The notes under the pieces: generated by a model
Seen by the model: the letters and a program-made list of their open reading frames with translations, nothing else
The model's database searches: none
What the model was told of the DNA's origin: nothing
Assembly: GCA_963556495.2 (NCBI GenBank)
Contig: OY747712.1
Location: forward strand, 54,265,069 to 54,329,068
Source of the DNA: Valencia hispanica
Taxonomy: Eukaryota > Chordata > Actinopteri > Cyprinodontiformes > Valenciidae
Length of the DNA stretch: 64,000 bases
Reading direction: 5' to 3'
Shown here: positions 1 to 10,759 of the stretch, piece after piece
How positions within the stretch are numbered: position 1 is the first letter of the stretch
Layout: the number at the start of each line of letters is the position of its first letter
Made by a program: the position numbers and the translations under genes

Positions 1-1690
1 TTTAGACATCCCCTACTCTACCCATCTAATGTGGCCTCATCTGCAGTTTCTGCTCATTCTCTCTTTCCAATTCTGATCTTGTCCTTTTACAGTCCAAACA
101 AAAGCTGCATGTGTGCCTGCCCTGCCTTTCTCCCTTCAGCAGTTAACTAATTCTCTTCCCCTCCTTGTCACAACTCTTGAAGCTGAAACAAGACGCTCAA
201 TTTCCAGGCAATGTGACAGTGCTGCTTCTCACCTGGGTTTGTGCAGCGAGACCCATAGGCTATCTCAGAACATTTAGGTGACTTTCCCTGAGAGCAAGAC
301 AACAGATTATCAAGCTTGAGTTGCTCGTCAAATACACTTTCACTAAATGTTAGACTACAAAACTGAAACCTCCTCTCTCCTAAAGAACATGTCAGTTTTT
401 GCTGAAAGAGTAGAGAGGCTGGAGAGAAAGTGGGCAACACTAAGCAAACACTTCAGAATCTAACCAGTGACATGGGTGGAAATACAACACATTTCATGAA
501 TTGATGTTAAGAATGACTTTAAACAGGTACATAGCTTTGGTAGTGGCGATGGAGTGGTGGTGTTACTCTGCTACTTTGTGTCCCCTGAAGGGCAGGGGCC
601 CAGAATGTGTAGCAAATAGTAACAGCTTTATTAAAGGGGGAGCAGCTGCAGTTAAAGTTTTGGTTGGCCACACTGTGGTAATTTTACTGTGTTTTGAGGT
701 GCTACCTCAAGGAAATTCAGTGAAACCTGTTACAGAAAAGCCTCAGGTCTGTTGGCACTGGAGACATAAGTATGCACTCACTAACCAAAGCATTGAGATT
801 AAGGAGCTCATGAACAGTGCTTCCTGTGTAATGGCCTTGAAGATTGAGGTGGACAGTCACAGAATAACACACAGATGTCTTTAGGGGGAAAGAAAGAAAA
901 TTAACAAAACATTTCACATTTCTGTTAGTGAATAGCATAATCTCGCTTTACTGGCTTTGTTAATGAATGAATTTTATAAAATCTCAAGCAAAGTTAAATG
1001 GAATTTTTCCTGTGGATCATTTTCCATCAGTTACCAGCAGATGAGGAATCAATATAAATGTAGCATCTCAAATTTGAGGAGACCACTGCAAACCCTCTAT
1101 GTAACTCTTTTCACTTTGTTTACAAAAGCTGCCAAGAACTGAACCACAAGAAAGGTCAGCTTCTTATAGGGATTAACAGTTCTTTCAACGAAATATATTA
1201 GGCATGATCTTAGGTTTATAAAGTGAGGTGTGATGTAGTTGTGTTTTATACATAGTAATAATTCACTTAAAATGATCAATAACACAATGTGCTTCCAGCG
1301 ATTTAAAAGCATAGAAAACACCATAACAATATCAAGTTAAACTATATTTTTATCTCCCTTCTCAATCTCCAACAATGGAGTTGGCATAGTCTCCAAACAT
1401 ACAACTAAACAGAATCCATTTCTTTGTTCCTTCCTTCCTCACAATCTTTGTACGTGTAAGAGTGATGGACTTAAAGTTGCGTACACAATTCACAGAAAGC
1501 ATCACAGATTATAGCAATAAGGTGCAACAGAGCTGCTAAACCTGTATAATGGCTGCTGAAACATAGAACATAGCAGTCGTTTAAAAAGAGGCTGCTGCTG
1601 TCAGCATTTAAGCTTCATTGGGCAGTGAATATAGCCCAAATGGTCCACAAAACCAGTAGATCCAGCAAGAAAATTTTTCTCCAGTGAATC
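1..1690. other. no gene recognised; AT-rich non-coding DNA
   Basis: Only short open frames occur on both strands. None shows a recognisable domain, compositional bias or conserved motif, and no clear transposon terminus was seen. It is treated as intergenic or intronic sequence to the left of the Harbinger element. Confidence 0.5.
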
Positions 1691-1976
1691 GTCAGTAGTT
1701 ATTTTTGAGCAGAGTTGTAACTGTAGCCGTTTTCAGACAGAAGTTCTGGAATATTTGTGAACAATTCCATCTGGTCTTTAGTCGGAGTTGTGTTTTCAAA
1801 TACACCACTTTTTTTCCGGAACATTGCCTTTTGGTTGCTTTCACACAGCAAGAAATGTACCGGAGGATCCTGATGAATGTCTGGGGGGTGGGAGTGGGGG
1901 GTTGTATGTGGATATGACGTAAACTTAGTGCGGCGGGCGTAGATGTCATTTCCCCAAACAAAGGGATTATTGCAAA

Positions 1977-3180
1977 ATGGCCGACAAAACAGCAGATCTA
2001 CTCACAGTTTTCGTCTTTGTGATGTGTGCAATTTTGCGCACATGAAAAGGCTTAAGAGCCATCAATGAAGAAGCTGAAAGGAAAATAGAAGTGAGACGAA
2101 AGGAGTGTGAAGCACCCTCCCACACAGCAAGGGTACATTACTTATGGAAGAGAGCTACCATGTTCAGACGCATGCTACAAGAGCGAGATACTACGCGGAT
2201 ATGGAGACATTCAAGACCAAGTGGCAAACCTTTCTGGTCTGACGTTTTGCTAAACTTTGGTGATGAAGAGTGGAATCAACACCTTCGAATGTCTCACAGC
2301 AACTTCAATTACGTGTTAAGTTTGGTTAAGCCTGATCTGACACGGAAAAATACACACTGGCGAAGACCGTACGAACCCTCCTGCAGGAGCTATTGTTATC
2401 TGGTGGTATGCCACCAGAGCGAATACAGGACCATAATCTGTCTATTTGGTGTAGGTTTGTCCACTGTTTGTTTTACTACCAAAGTTTGACCAGCAACAGA
2501 TGAGACTGGATGGATTTGCTGCGCATGGTTATCCAATGTGTGTCGGTTCAATCGATCGCGGCCACATTCCAATATTTGCCCCAAGGGACGAACCAGTGTC
2601 ATATTACAACCAAAAACGATGGCATTCCATTGTGCTACAGGCTGATGTCAACCACAATTTCTGGTAAGAGTGTTAATGTGTGTACACACAGTTTTTAGGT
2701 TGCTGTTAATAGCTGAAACAGATGTGGCCTGAGTAACACACTCTTGTTTTAGACTGTCACGTTATCCTTTTTTACTTTTTCCCCCCAGACTATTGTATTC
2801 ATCACGAAACCATCTGCTCTCTATTTTCTGTCATTCCAGAAATCTAGAGACATTAATGGTGTGAAGGTCCCAGTTCATCTGATCAGCGATGCGGACTACC
2901 CACTGAAAAAGTGGTTAATAAGGGGTTCACCCAACACCATCGCCTGACTGCTGAACAGAGCAACTTCCACTACAGCTTAAGCTCTGCTCGAATGGTTGTT
3001 GAGAATGCTTTTGGGCGGCTAAAGGGGCGCTGGAGGTGTTTAGCCAAGTGTTTTAATGTGGATGTTGCAATAATGCTAGACATTGTTACAGCTGGTTGTA
3101 TTCTTCACAACAGCTGTGAGATCAACAATGACAATTACCTCCCTGATTGGAATACTGTAGGCTGTGATCACCTATATTAA
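1977..3180 (+). pseudogene. Harbinger transposase (HARBI1-like DDE nuclease), frameshifted
   Basis: The start is ATG at 1977 (MADKTADLLTVFVFVMCAIL), followed soon by a stop and frameshift. The reading then continues as EEAERKIEVRRKE and FGDEEWNQHLRMSHSN (near 2250), which are typical N-terminal Harbinger nuclease sequence. A second frameshift near 2370-2490 leads to CVGSIDRGHIPIFAP (about 2535-2580), carrying the first catalytic Asp. The last piece, 2890-3180, carries SSARMVVENAFGRLKGRW with the catalytic Glu. The segment that should hold the second Asp is absent. A GTAAGA donor-like site near 2664 and an AG acceptor-like site near 2840 flank the gap, so it is either an intron with lost coding sequence or a deletion. 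The product would be a nuclear transposase; this copy is not functional. Confidence 0.85.
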
Positions 3181-3204
3181 CCTGATGCAGAGGCTGTTAA
3201 TGTA

Positions 3205-4811
3205 CAGTGGCTTGCAAAAGTATTCGGCCCCCTTGAACTTTTCCACATTTTGTCACATTACAGCCACAAACATGAATCAGTTTTATTGGAATTCCACGTG
3301 AAAGACCAAAACAAAGTGGTGTACACGTGAAAAGTGGAACGAAAATCATACATGATTCCAAACATTTTTTACTAATAAATAATTGAAAGTGGGGTGTGCG
3401 TAATTATTCAGCCCCCTGAGTCAATACTTTGTAGAACCACCTTTTGCTGCAATTCCAGCTGCCAGTCTTTTAGGGTATGTCTCTACCAGCTTTGCACATC
3501 TACAGACTGAAATTCTTGCCCATTCTTCTTTGCAAAACAGCTCCAGCTCAGTCAGATTAGATGGACAGCGTTTGTGAACAGCAGTTTTCAGATCTTGCCA
3601 CAGATTCTGGATTGGATTTAGATCTGGACTTTGACTGGGCCATTCTAACACATGGATATGTTTTGTTTTAAACCATTCCATTGTTACCCTGGCTTTATGT
3701 TTAGGGTCGTTGTCCTGCTGGAAGGTGAACCTCCGCCCCAGTCTCAAGTCTTTTGCAGACTCCAAGAGGTTTTCTTCCAAGATTGCCCTGTATTTGGCTC
3801 CATCCATCTTCCCATCAACTCTGACCAGCTTCCCTGTCCCTGCTGAAGAGAAGCACCTCCAGAGCATGATGCTGCCACCACCGTATTTGACAGTGGGGAT
3901 GGTGTGTTCAGAGTGATGTGCAGTGTTAGTTTTCCGCCACACATAGCGTTTTGCATTTTGGCCAAAAAGTTCCATTTTGGTCTCATCTGACCAGAGCACC
4001 TTCTTCCACATGTTTGCTGTGTCCCCCACATGGCTTTTGGCAAACTGCAAACGGGACTTCTTTTGGTTTTCTTTTAACAATGATTTTCTTCTTGCCCCTC
4101 TTCCATAAAGGCCAACTTTGTGCAGTGCACCACTAATAGTTGTCCTATGGACAGATTCCCCCACCTGAGCTGTAGATCTCTGCAGCTCGTCCAGAGTCAC
4201 CATGGGCCTCTTGGCTGCATTTCTGATCAGCGCTCTCCTTGTTCGGCCTGTGAGTTTAGGTGGACGGCCTTGTCTTGGTAGGTTTACAGTTGTGCCATAC
4301 TCCTTCCATTTCTGAATGATCGCTTGAACAGTACTCCGTGGGATGTTCAAGGCTTGGGAAATCTTTTCGTAGCCTAAGCCTGCTTTAAATGTCTCAATAA
4401 CTTTATCCCTGACCTGTCTGGTGTGTTCTTTGGACTTCATGGTGTTGTTGCTCCCAACATTCTCTTAGACAACCTCTGAGGCCGTCACAGGGCAGCTGTA
4501 TTTGTACTGACATTAGATTACACACAGGTGCCTCTATTTAGTCATTAGCACTCATCAGGCAATGTCTATGGGTAACTGACTGCACTCAGACCAAAGGGGG
4601 CTGAATAATTACGTACACCCCACTTTTCAGTTATTTATTAGTTATAAAAAATGTTTGGAATCATGTCTGATTTTCGTTCCACTTCTCACGTGTACACCAC
4701 TTTGTTTTGGTCTTTCATGTGGAATTCCAATAAAACTGATTCATGTTTGTGGCTGTAATGTGACAAAATGTGGAAAAGTTCAAGGGGGCTGAATACTTTT
4801 GCAAGCCACTG
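3205..4811 (-). mobile_element. Tc1-like transposon, copy 1 (1607 bp, TA target duplication)
   Basis: The element runs from CAGTGGCTTGCAAAAGTATT to the reverse complement of the same sequence, with TA on each side (3203-3204 and 4812-4813). The terminal inverted repeats are long, roughly 200 bp, and nearly identical. A single transposase reading frame lies on the - strand. It is closely similar to the copy at 36724-38324, so both are recent relative to the surrounding repeats. It interrupts the Harbinger element. Confidence 0.96.
3421..4440 (-). CDS. Tc1-like transposase, full-length but with catalytic Glu changed to Gln
   Basis: An uninterrupted 339-residue frame, the usual length for Tc1-like transposases that cut and paste at TA sites. 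The N-terminus (about 1-110) is a paired-like helix-turn-helix region with GRPPKLT at 59-65. The DDE domain shows the first Asp in VLWSDETKME (residue 152) and the second in FQQDNDPKHKA (243). The third acidic position, 34 residues further in SPDLNPIQNLWQ, is Gln 278 (codon CAG read on -, 3607-3609), where the family and the sister copy here have Glu. That single change should abolish catalysis while DNA binding may persist. The start is the first Met of the frame, just inside the left inverted repeat of the element's own orientation. Confidence 0.93.
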   Translation of the reverse strand: MKSKEHTRQVRDKVIETFKAGLGYEKISQALNIPRSTVQAIIQKWKEYGTTVNLPRQGRPPKLTGRTRRALIRNAAKRPMVTLDELQRSTAQVGESVHRTTISGALHKVGLYGRGARRKSLLKENQKKSRLQFAKSHVGDTANMWKKVLWSDETKMELFGQNAKRYVWRKTNTAHHSEHTIPTVKYGGGSIMLWRCFSSAGTGKLVRVDGKMDGAKYRAILEENLLESAKDLRLGRRFTFQQDNDPKHKARVTMEWFKTKHIHVLEWPSQSPDLNPIQNLWQDLKTAVHKRCPSNLTELELFCKEEWARISVCRCAKLVETYPKRLAAGIAAKGGSTKY

Positions 4812-5814
4812 TACCTCCAGCTGCAAGGGCACAGCAAATTCGAGAGGCAATCATGTCTATTTTATAACTACATTGTTAACTGAGGCTATTTTTAGTCAAG
4901 TATGCAATTTTACATTTGAGTATTTAAAATCCATGTGCTTCCCTAATTCAAATAAAATACATGCAATGTAATCGTGTGACTCATGTTAAGCACCTAAGGA
5001 ACACATTAAATACAGGCTTCCTACAGGTTTCTTTAAGTTAAATTCGAGGCTTTGTAAGACCATTCATACCCAAAATTAATACCTATGTCAAGGTCTATTT
5101 CACAGCCCTACCAGCAGAGAAAATCAAAACCCTCGAACTACTGATGTATTTCTCAGAAACGTGGAATTAGTAAAAGATAACCAAAGAGAGAACCGTAAGT
5201 TATTTAACATGGCAAACTTTAACGTCAATCTTCCTTTATTGAAGACGTCATGTGTGAGTTTTTTGAACGGGGCTTGGCGGTGTTCTCAGTTACTGGGTCC
5301 ACCACTACTTATGCTATTTTATTTAATCGAAGTAATCGTGGTAAAGACATTAAACTTTGGATGTAAATTGCAATACAAACAAGTTAAATACAGCACAACA
5401 TTTTAACACCTAGATATCAAAATTCAAGACTTTGGGAAGTCTTTTTAGAGTATTTCCAAAATCCTAAATTCAATGCTTTTAAAACCCTGTAGGAACCCTG
5501 TATATATGTTGAATTCAAAAGTCTAACTAAACAGTGTGATTGAAGTGTTTCAGGAATTAGTCAAGTGTCTTCATTTTTTGATGTCAAAATATGGTCACCC
5601 TATAATAGATCAAACTGACCAGATTCATAAGTTCACAAAACACTTTATTTTATTTGCCTGGCCAAAATACCAAACATTAAAGTGACATATTTAGCACACA
5701 CGACAAAATGCAGCAAAAAAAGGTAAAATGAAGTGTAAAAACAAAAGGTAATAAGGTGTTTGTGCATATGCAGGACTACATATGGTGGTAAGTGGGGCCC
5801 AGCATCCATTGGTG

Positions 5815-6690
5815 CTAGGGCTGAGGCAACCTATTCACAACATCGTGTAAAAGAGAGGTCAAGTCTTCGAGTGCAGTCACTTCTCGCTCCCTCACTGCCA
5901 TGGTTTCCCATTGAACTTGCTCCTCATACTGTCTCTGCGCCAACAACCGTTCCCGCTCATGCTGTTGGAATTTATCGTCCATCTGCGTGAACACCTCCAG
6001 CCACTCTGTGTGGGAGCGGGAAGTGTCTCTCTTTCTCCGTTTTGGCCTTGGTGTGCTGCATGACAGCGGCGTTAGTGTGCTGCATGTGTTTTCACGTTCT
6101 TTAGTGCAATGCTTGTTTCATCACATTCTCTTCAATGGCAGCATTTGTTTAGGTATTAAAAAGCCTACTGTTGGTCATTATTGTATGCAAAGACCATTTT
6201 ATAGCAACAAAAATTATACCTGCACAGCTATACATTTGTAGGTCGAAGGTAAAAGTCAAGCTACATATGATGTTCAATAATTGAGGTTCGCATGATTTTT
6301 ACCTGGTATGGAAGAGGAGTCATTTGCTGACGTTTCTTGAGCCATCTGGTTGGCGCTGCAGCTAGCCTCCGAGTTCTCCTCTGGAAGAATGGACGCCACA
6401 AGGATTCCAAACACCACTGCAGGACTCGTGGTTTCATGAGCACCCCATATCGCGTCGCACAACTTGAGGTAGCACCAATCCCGTCTTTCGTTACCACTTT
6501 TCTTGTTGTGGACGATGACCTCGTGGTATTGGTGCTTTATTGTTTTCAGCTTCGAAATGCTCTGCTGGTTCTTCCGTTGCGCTCCGAGCTCGTGTATCCT
6601 GGCTGTGATACGGTCGTATGTGACAGAATCTCGTCTTGTTCCTTGTATGCTCTTCTTCCTTTCTACTCTCTGCTGAAAGCGTATGCCTTT
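5815..6690 (-). pseudogene. Harbinger SANT/Myb-like DNA-binding partner protein
   Basis: Read on -, exon 1 (about 6690-6303) contains SVTYDRITARIHELGAQR, then KTIKHQYHEVIVHNKKSG and RRDWCYLKLCDAIWG. This is the trihelix/MADF-like domain of the second Harbinger gene, which partners the nuclease. The exon ends CCATACCAG at a GTAAAA donor (6302). An acceptor at 6056-6057 opens exon 2 (6055-5815), which reads TPRPKRRKR (a likely nuclear localisation signal), EWLEVFTQMDDKFQQHERER and a charged helical tail ending at a stop at 5815-5817. The N-terminal start is unclear because the frame is broken near 6650-6690, so I call it a pseudogene, although most of the protein is still readable. Confidence 0.72.
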
Positions 6691-7019
6691 AGTTCTTCCG
6701 TGTTTTGGTCAGGGGGGAAATCACGTGTTTTTATTCACTGCCGTTCACGTGACATTTATACGTCATCAATGTGTGCGCTCACAGCGTTCCCTGCCCCCCT
6801 CCCCTTTTCCCCACCGCCTTGTTACAAGGTCTTCATCTGTAAAATTACCGGTAAAGGGTATCTGGACAAAGTCTGGAAGATTGCTTTCAGACTCAAAAGC
6901 AAAACAGACAAAGTCTGGAAAATTACTGTTTTTCATGGCCTCTTTGAAAGGGGCTTTTGTGTGTTTCCTATTTCAGTCAAACAAAGCAAAGACTATTTAG
7001 TGATTATACTTTTGAAATA

Positions 7020-7840
7020 GCTTTTAACAACTTTTATTATCAATTAGCACAATTAACATTGTTTGCATTGCTAGATGTAACAACACCTTCTGACTATGAT
7101 TTCTAGATGACGGTTTAACTTGTGTCAAGGTTTTCATTTTGTTTGTTAGGCTGCCAACATTCCTAAATTATTTATGATTCTTGGCAGATTTGAGCTGAAA
7201 GTAAAAACAATGAATAAATAAAGCAGTTTGGTATTTGCCAGTTAGCTTTCCTGTTGTCTACTGGAGCTCCTTGTTGCTCTCTCTGCAGCTGCATACTATC
7301 CACTGACACTTCCATAACAAAGAGTGACCTATTTAGATTTTACAGTACCTGTCCATTCGAAAAGTTACATCTTCTCATTTATTTGAAATTGTTTATTTTA
7401 AGTTGATGAGATTACTGTGTATATTTAATTTAAGTGAGAAACAGTTTTTTTGCTGAGAGAACTTCCACCGTAAAATTCAAAGGACCACAGCACAGGACCA
7501 TGAAGTCTGGATGACTATGTGGATAGGTGATCTCTTCTTCAAGATGTCTTTTCAGGAATGAGATTGGCTGAAATGCTGTAAGTTTAAAAAACATATTTGA
7601 CATTGAATACAATCATAACTCTCATATGCTGTTATAGCTCTACAAATCATATTTAAAACGTTTTCTGTATTAATTTGGTACTGTCCCTCGCCACACCCTA
7701 CACAACAGCAAAACATTGTCATGAAAAACACACTGCTGTCGTGATCCAGTGGTTTGTGTATGCAAGTGTTACCTCTGTGGGTCTCTGCTGGTGGGTGTGA
7801 CGGGTCCTCTGCTGTCAAGTGCATCTGGCGCTAATTTCCT
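7020..7840. other. no gene recognised
   Basis: AT-rich sequence with short frames only. No known domain and no transposon terminus was identified. It lies between the Harbinger element and the start of the Gypsy element. Confidence 0.45.
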
Positions 7841-7844
7841 ATTC

Positions 7845-8281
7845 AGGTTGTGGGAAATTAAAGAAGCTGCAGGATGAGCCTTCTTCACCTGATGGTTCAA
7901 CATAGTTGGTGGTAGTCTAGGTACAGAAGCATTTCCTCGAGAATTATAATAAGTATTTTCGAGCCAAACTGTGGATTTCCTGTCATCTTTGTGCTCCTAG
8001 GTTTCCCCGATTCCAGCCTTCCTCACCTGCACCTGCGATAGTCAAATCAATCAACTGCTACAGAGTTGTCCTCAGCAGCCTCCTACCCGCTCTCCAACGC
8101 TCGGCCTCCCCGCTCTGGATTTGGGCCTACGCCCTCTGAACCACATCCAACTCCATTCATTCCACATCATGCCCGCAGCCGTCTATGACCGTCTGGATCA
8201 TCACGAATCCCTCTGCCCACGCTGGTTGCTGAAAATAAACCCCCTTTGACTATGCCTCTGAGTTTGTGTGTGATTTTGCAT
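7845..8281 (+). repeat. probable 5' LTR (right part) of the Gypsy element
   Basis: The sequence just before the Gypsy gag becomes C-rich and pyrimidine-rich (about 8000-8200), with a polyadenylation-like AATAAA (about 8232). It ends TTTTGCA followed by TGGGGTCAGAAAAC, a plausible LTR end and tRNA primer-binding site. The left boundary is a guess. No matching 3' LTR was found after 13.14 kb, so this rests on position and signals, not on a repeat pair. Confidence 0.4.
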
Positions 8282-8309
8282 GTGGGGTCAGAAAACTCGC
8301 TACAAATAT

Positions 8310-9535
8310 GACAGAACCATCAGGCCAGTTCAACCCACCAGAGTCCCTCACAGACTCAGCCCCCGATTCAATCAGCAGACTTGCTTAAGATGAAAACATC
8401 ATTATTTGAACAAGAGCACTTCTCAAAACAACATCTAGATCAGTTGGCTGGTTTTACGCAGGAAATAAACAATAAACTGTCATCTGCGGGTTCCCCTCCT
8501 CTTGCAGCCGGTGCAGCTGCCAGTCCACCCACTTCTCTGCCAACACCGGGCCAGTCCAACGTTCATAAAGCCGCCTCACCCACTCCAGAGCATTATTCAG
8601 GTGAACTCGACAAAAGGGTTTCTTGCTCCAGTGCAAATAGGTTTTTGTCGCACCCCACAATCCTTTCCTGATGACTCCTCCCACATTTCATATATTGCTG
8701 GACTTTTCCCGGGCAAAGCATTAAAATGGGTAGAATCAAAGTTTAGTCAACAAAGGCTCCTTCAGATGACATATGATTCATTCATCTCTGATTTCAAGCA
8801 GGCCTTTGGTTATGTCGAATCTGATGCGGAGGTTACGAAAAAATGGTGGAGCATCAAACAAGTGAAACAATCTGTGGCCATTTTCGCAATTGATTTCCGA
8901 ACTATTGCTACTGCATCAGGGTGGAATCAGCATTAAACATTTAAAAGATTAGCTTGCATATCAGGACAAGCCTCGCGACTTGGAGGATCTGATCTCCCAG
9001 GCTATCCGGATCGACGACCAAATTAGAGAGCGGTCCCGTGAGAACAAACACAGAAGTTTTGTTCCTTTTTACCCACCGCAGAATCAGTCCCAGCTACCCC
9101 TGAGGAGCGGCAGCGTTATATGGAGGACCAAGCATGCCTACTGTATATTGCAGCCAGTTGGGCCATTTTATTGCAACATGCCCTGTTCAACCAAAAGAGG
9201 GAGCCCGCCAGTTGTTATGGCAATACTGGCGGGTGGCTGTAAGAATCTTTAATCCCGTTTTTCTCTCCTTGGTACGCTCCTTTTTAGTCAAGATTCATTT
9301 CAGGTCCCAGTATTACTTGACTCTGGGTGTGATAAAAATCTTCTTGACAACAACCAAGCAAAACAACTGGGAATACCCACAATTCCATTATCCTCTTCAG
9401 AGCACGTCTCTGCTCTTGATGGTAAACCCTTACATCTCATCACTCACACCACTGAACCAGTTGAACTCATTGTCTCTGGTAACCACAGAGAAAAGAGAAT
9501 TTTCTTTGTATTTCCTTCCCCCTAGTCTCCTCTAG
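8310..9535 (+). pseudogene. Ty3/Gypsy gag and aspartic protease, decayed
   Basis: gag opens at about 8310 with MTEPSGQFNPPESL and soon meets a stop. The capsid-like part appears in another frame (8640-8935), with ISYIAGLFPGKALKWVESKF and SFISDFKQAFGYVES, as in fish Gypsy gags. A nucleocapsid zinc knuckle survives partly at about 9134-9180 (YCSQLGHFIATC; the first Cys of the CCHC set is lost). The protease follows at about 9300-9530, with VPVLLDSGCDKNLLD carrying the Asp-Ser-Gly active-site motif. Several frameshifts and stops exclude function. The element is broken at 9576 by an inserted transposon and resumes at 10760. Confidence 0.8.
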
Positions 9536-9575
9536 TTTTTGGACTCAAATGGCAGACACTACCCAATCCTCACCT

Positions 9576-10759
9576 GGGGTCTCATTTATAAAACTTTGCG
9601 TAGAACCATTACTAAAACCGTACTTAAGTTCAGCAACTTTTTTTTAACTTACGACTAGCAAGCACAGCTGCACGCATATTCCGCTTTATAAATCCCGCTC
9701 TCCCTAGAAATGTGCGCAGGTGTTTTTGGATCATATCCCGCCTCCTACACACCCACTTTCTCCCATAAAAGGTCCATGCAAAATGTCTAGTAAATATTCT
9801 GCATCAACTTAAGCCAGCTAATATGGGGCGTTTCACGGGTAACCATGGCAACCGAGAGGTGGAGAAAGTAATTCCACAGAGACAGCTGTAGGCAGGAAAA
9901 AACATTTTATTTCAATCAATCACTCAATCAGCGCTTTACTCAGCCAAAGGCAGCCAAAGTGCTTCACATTAAAAGACAAAAATACAGATGCAAAAAGCAA
10001 ATGTGTAACAAGAGCGTAAACAAATAAAAAAATTAAATAATTAAAGCAGCACAAGCGATAAAAAAGATAAGAAAAATAACGTTTCAATTAGGCCTATATG
10101 ATTACTTCTTGTAGCAACAATAAGACTGGAATTTATTAAAACAAAATTATTTAAACAAGCAAATTATTAAAACAAATAAAACTAGATATTTAAATCCTGA
10201 CAGAAAAGGTGCGTTTTAAGTCTACTTTTTAAAAAGTATCATCCTTGCAAAATATTGAGTTGGGGTCACAAACAAAAGGAAGAGCTACAAGTGACGCAGC
10301 ATTGATGCAGCAGCGTTCCTGACATAAAAAGAAGAATGGGGGACGTGGTGCACGGTTCCATAATAATAATAATATAATCTGAAGACATAAATACATGTGA
10401 ACATCCTATGATATAATTTTTATGTGCAACATATTTTCATTCAGATTCTCATCTTTATTCTCAGTTCAGAAATGGGATTGGGGGGGGACGGGGGGTGACT
10501 GCTGGTTGTGTGTCTGCATGCGCAGAACTTTACAAGTTTGAAATTGTGGCTTAAATTCACATTTTTGCCATCTCTCCCACTGCGCTGTCAGTGTCCTTTG
10601 TGTCCAAAAAGTGCGTAAGCAAGAATCTTAGTGTGCTTAAATTTGCGCACAATTTTCCGCCACGTTTCTTTCTATAAATCCTAATCTTGCCGTAGAAAGT
10701 TGCTCACGTAGTTTTCACACCCCGTTTTGTGCATAAGCAAGCTTTATAAATGAGACCCC
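9576..10759. mobile_element. non-autonomous terminal-inverted-repeat element (1.18 kb)
   Basis: The left end GGGGTCTCATTTATAAAACT (9576) is mirrored by TTTATAAATGAGACCCC at 10743-10759. Inner flanks also mirror loosely, with GCGTA/GCGCA-rich stretches. There is no transposase frame. Removing it rejoins Gypsy protease and polymerase sequence, showing it is a later insertion. The target duplication is ambiguous (T or CCT), so the superfamily is not assigned; a Harbinger- or ISL2EU-type origin is possible. Confidence 0.8.
9901..10345 (-). repeat. LINE 3'-end fragment nested in the 9576-10759 element
   Basis: The block starts ATTTCAATCAATCACTCAAT and continues with GCGCTTTACTCAGCCAAAGG, followed by A-rich sequence and a segment including AAAAGGTGCGTTTTAAGTCT. 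The tail of ATCA-type repeats plus a GCGCTTTA...AAAGTGCTTCACA motif is characteristic of 3' ends of fish LINEs or LINE-dependent SINEs, here in reverse orientation. It has no coding part. The right boundary is approximate. Confidence 0.5.

Larger units (their letters stand above)
1700..6930 (+). mobile_element. degraded Harbinger (PIF/Harbinger) DNA transposon, interrupted by a Tc1 element
   Basis: The element is defined by its two characteristic genes in convergent orientation: a DDE nuclease on + (from 1977) and a SANT/Myb-like DNA-binding partner on - (5815-6690). That pair is diagnostic of PIF/Harbinger transposons, where the partner protein helps import the nuclease and bind DNA. The outer limits are approximate. 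A possible diverged inverted repeat links about 1730-1830 with about 6840-6930, but I could not align it with confidence, nor identify the usual 3-bp target duplication. A Tc1 element at 3205-4811 lies between the two genes and is therefore younger. Both genes carry lesions, so the element is dead. Confidence 0.75.

Noticed and set aside
501..884. A 127-codon + strand frame near the left end
   Set aside because: No domain or family resemblance, and it overlaps an antisense frame of similar quality.
3652..4136. Several + strand frames opposite the Tc1 transposase (also mirrored at 37397-37875)
   Set aside because: They are the antisense of a strongly coding sequence and recur in both copies only because the transposase is conserved.
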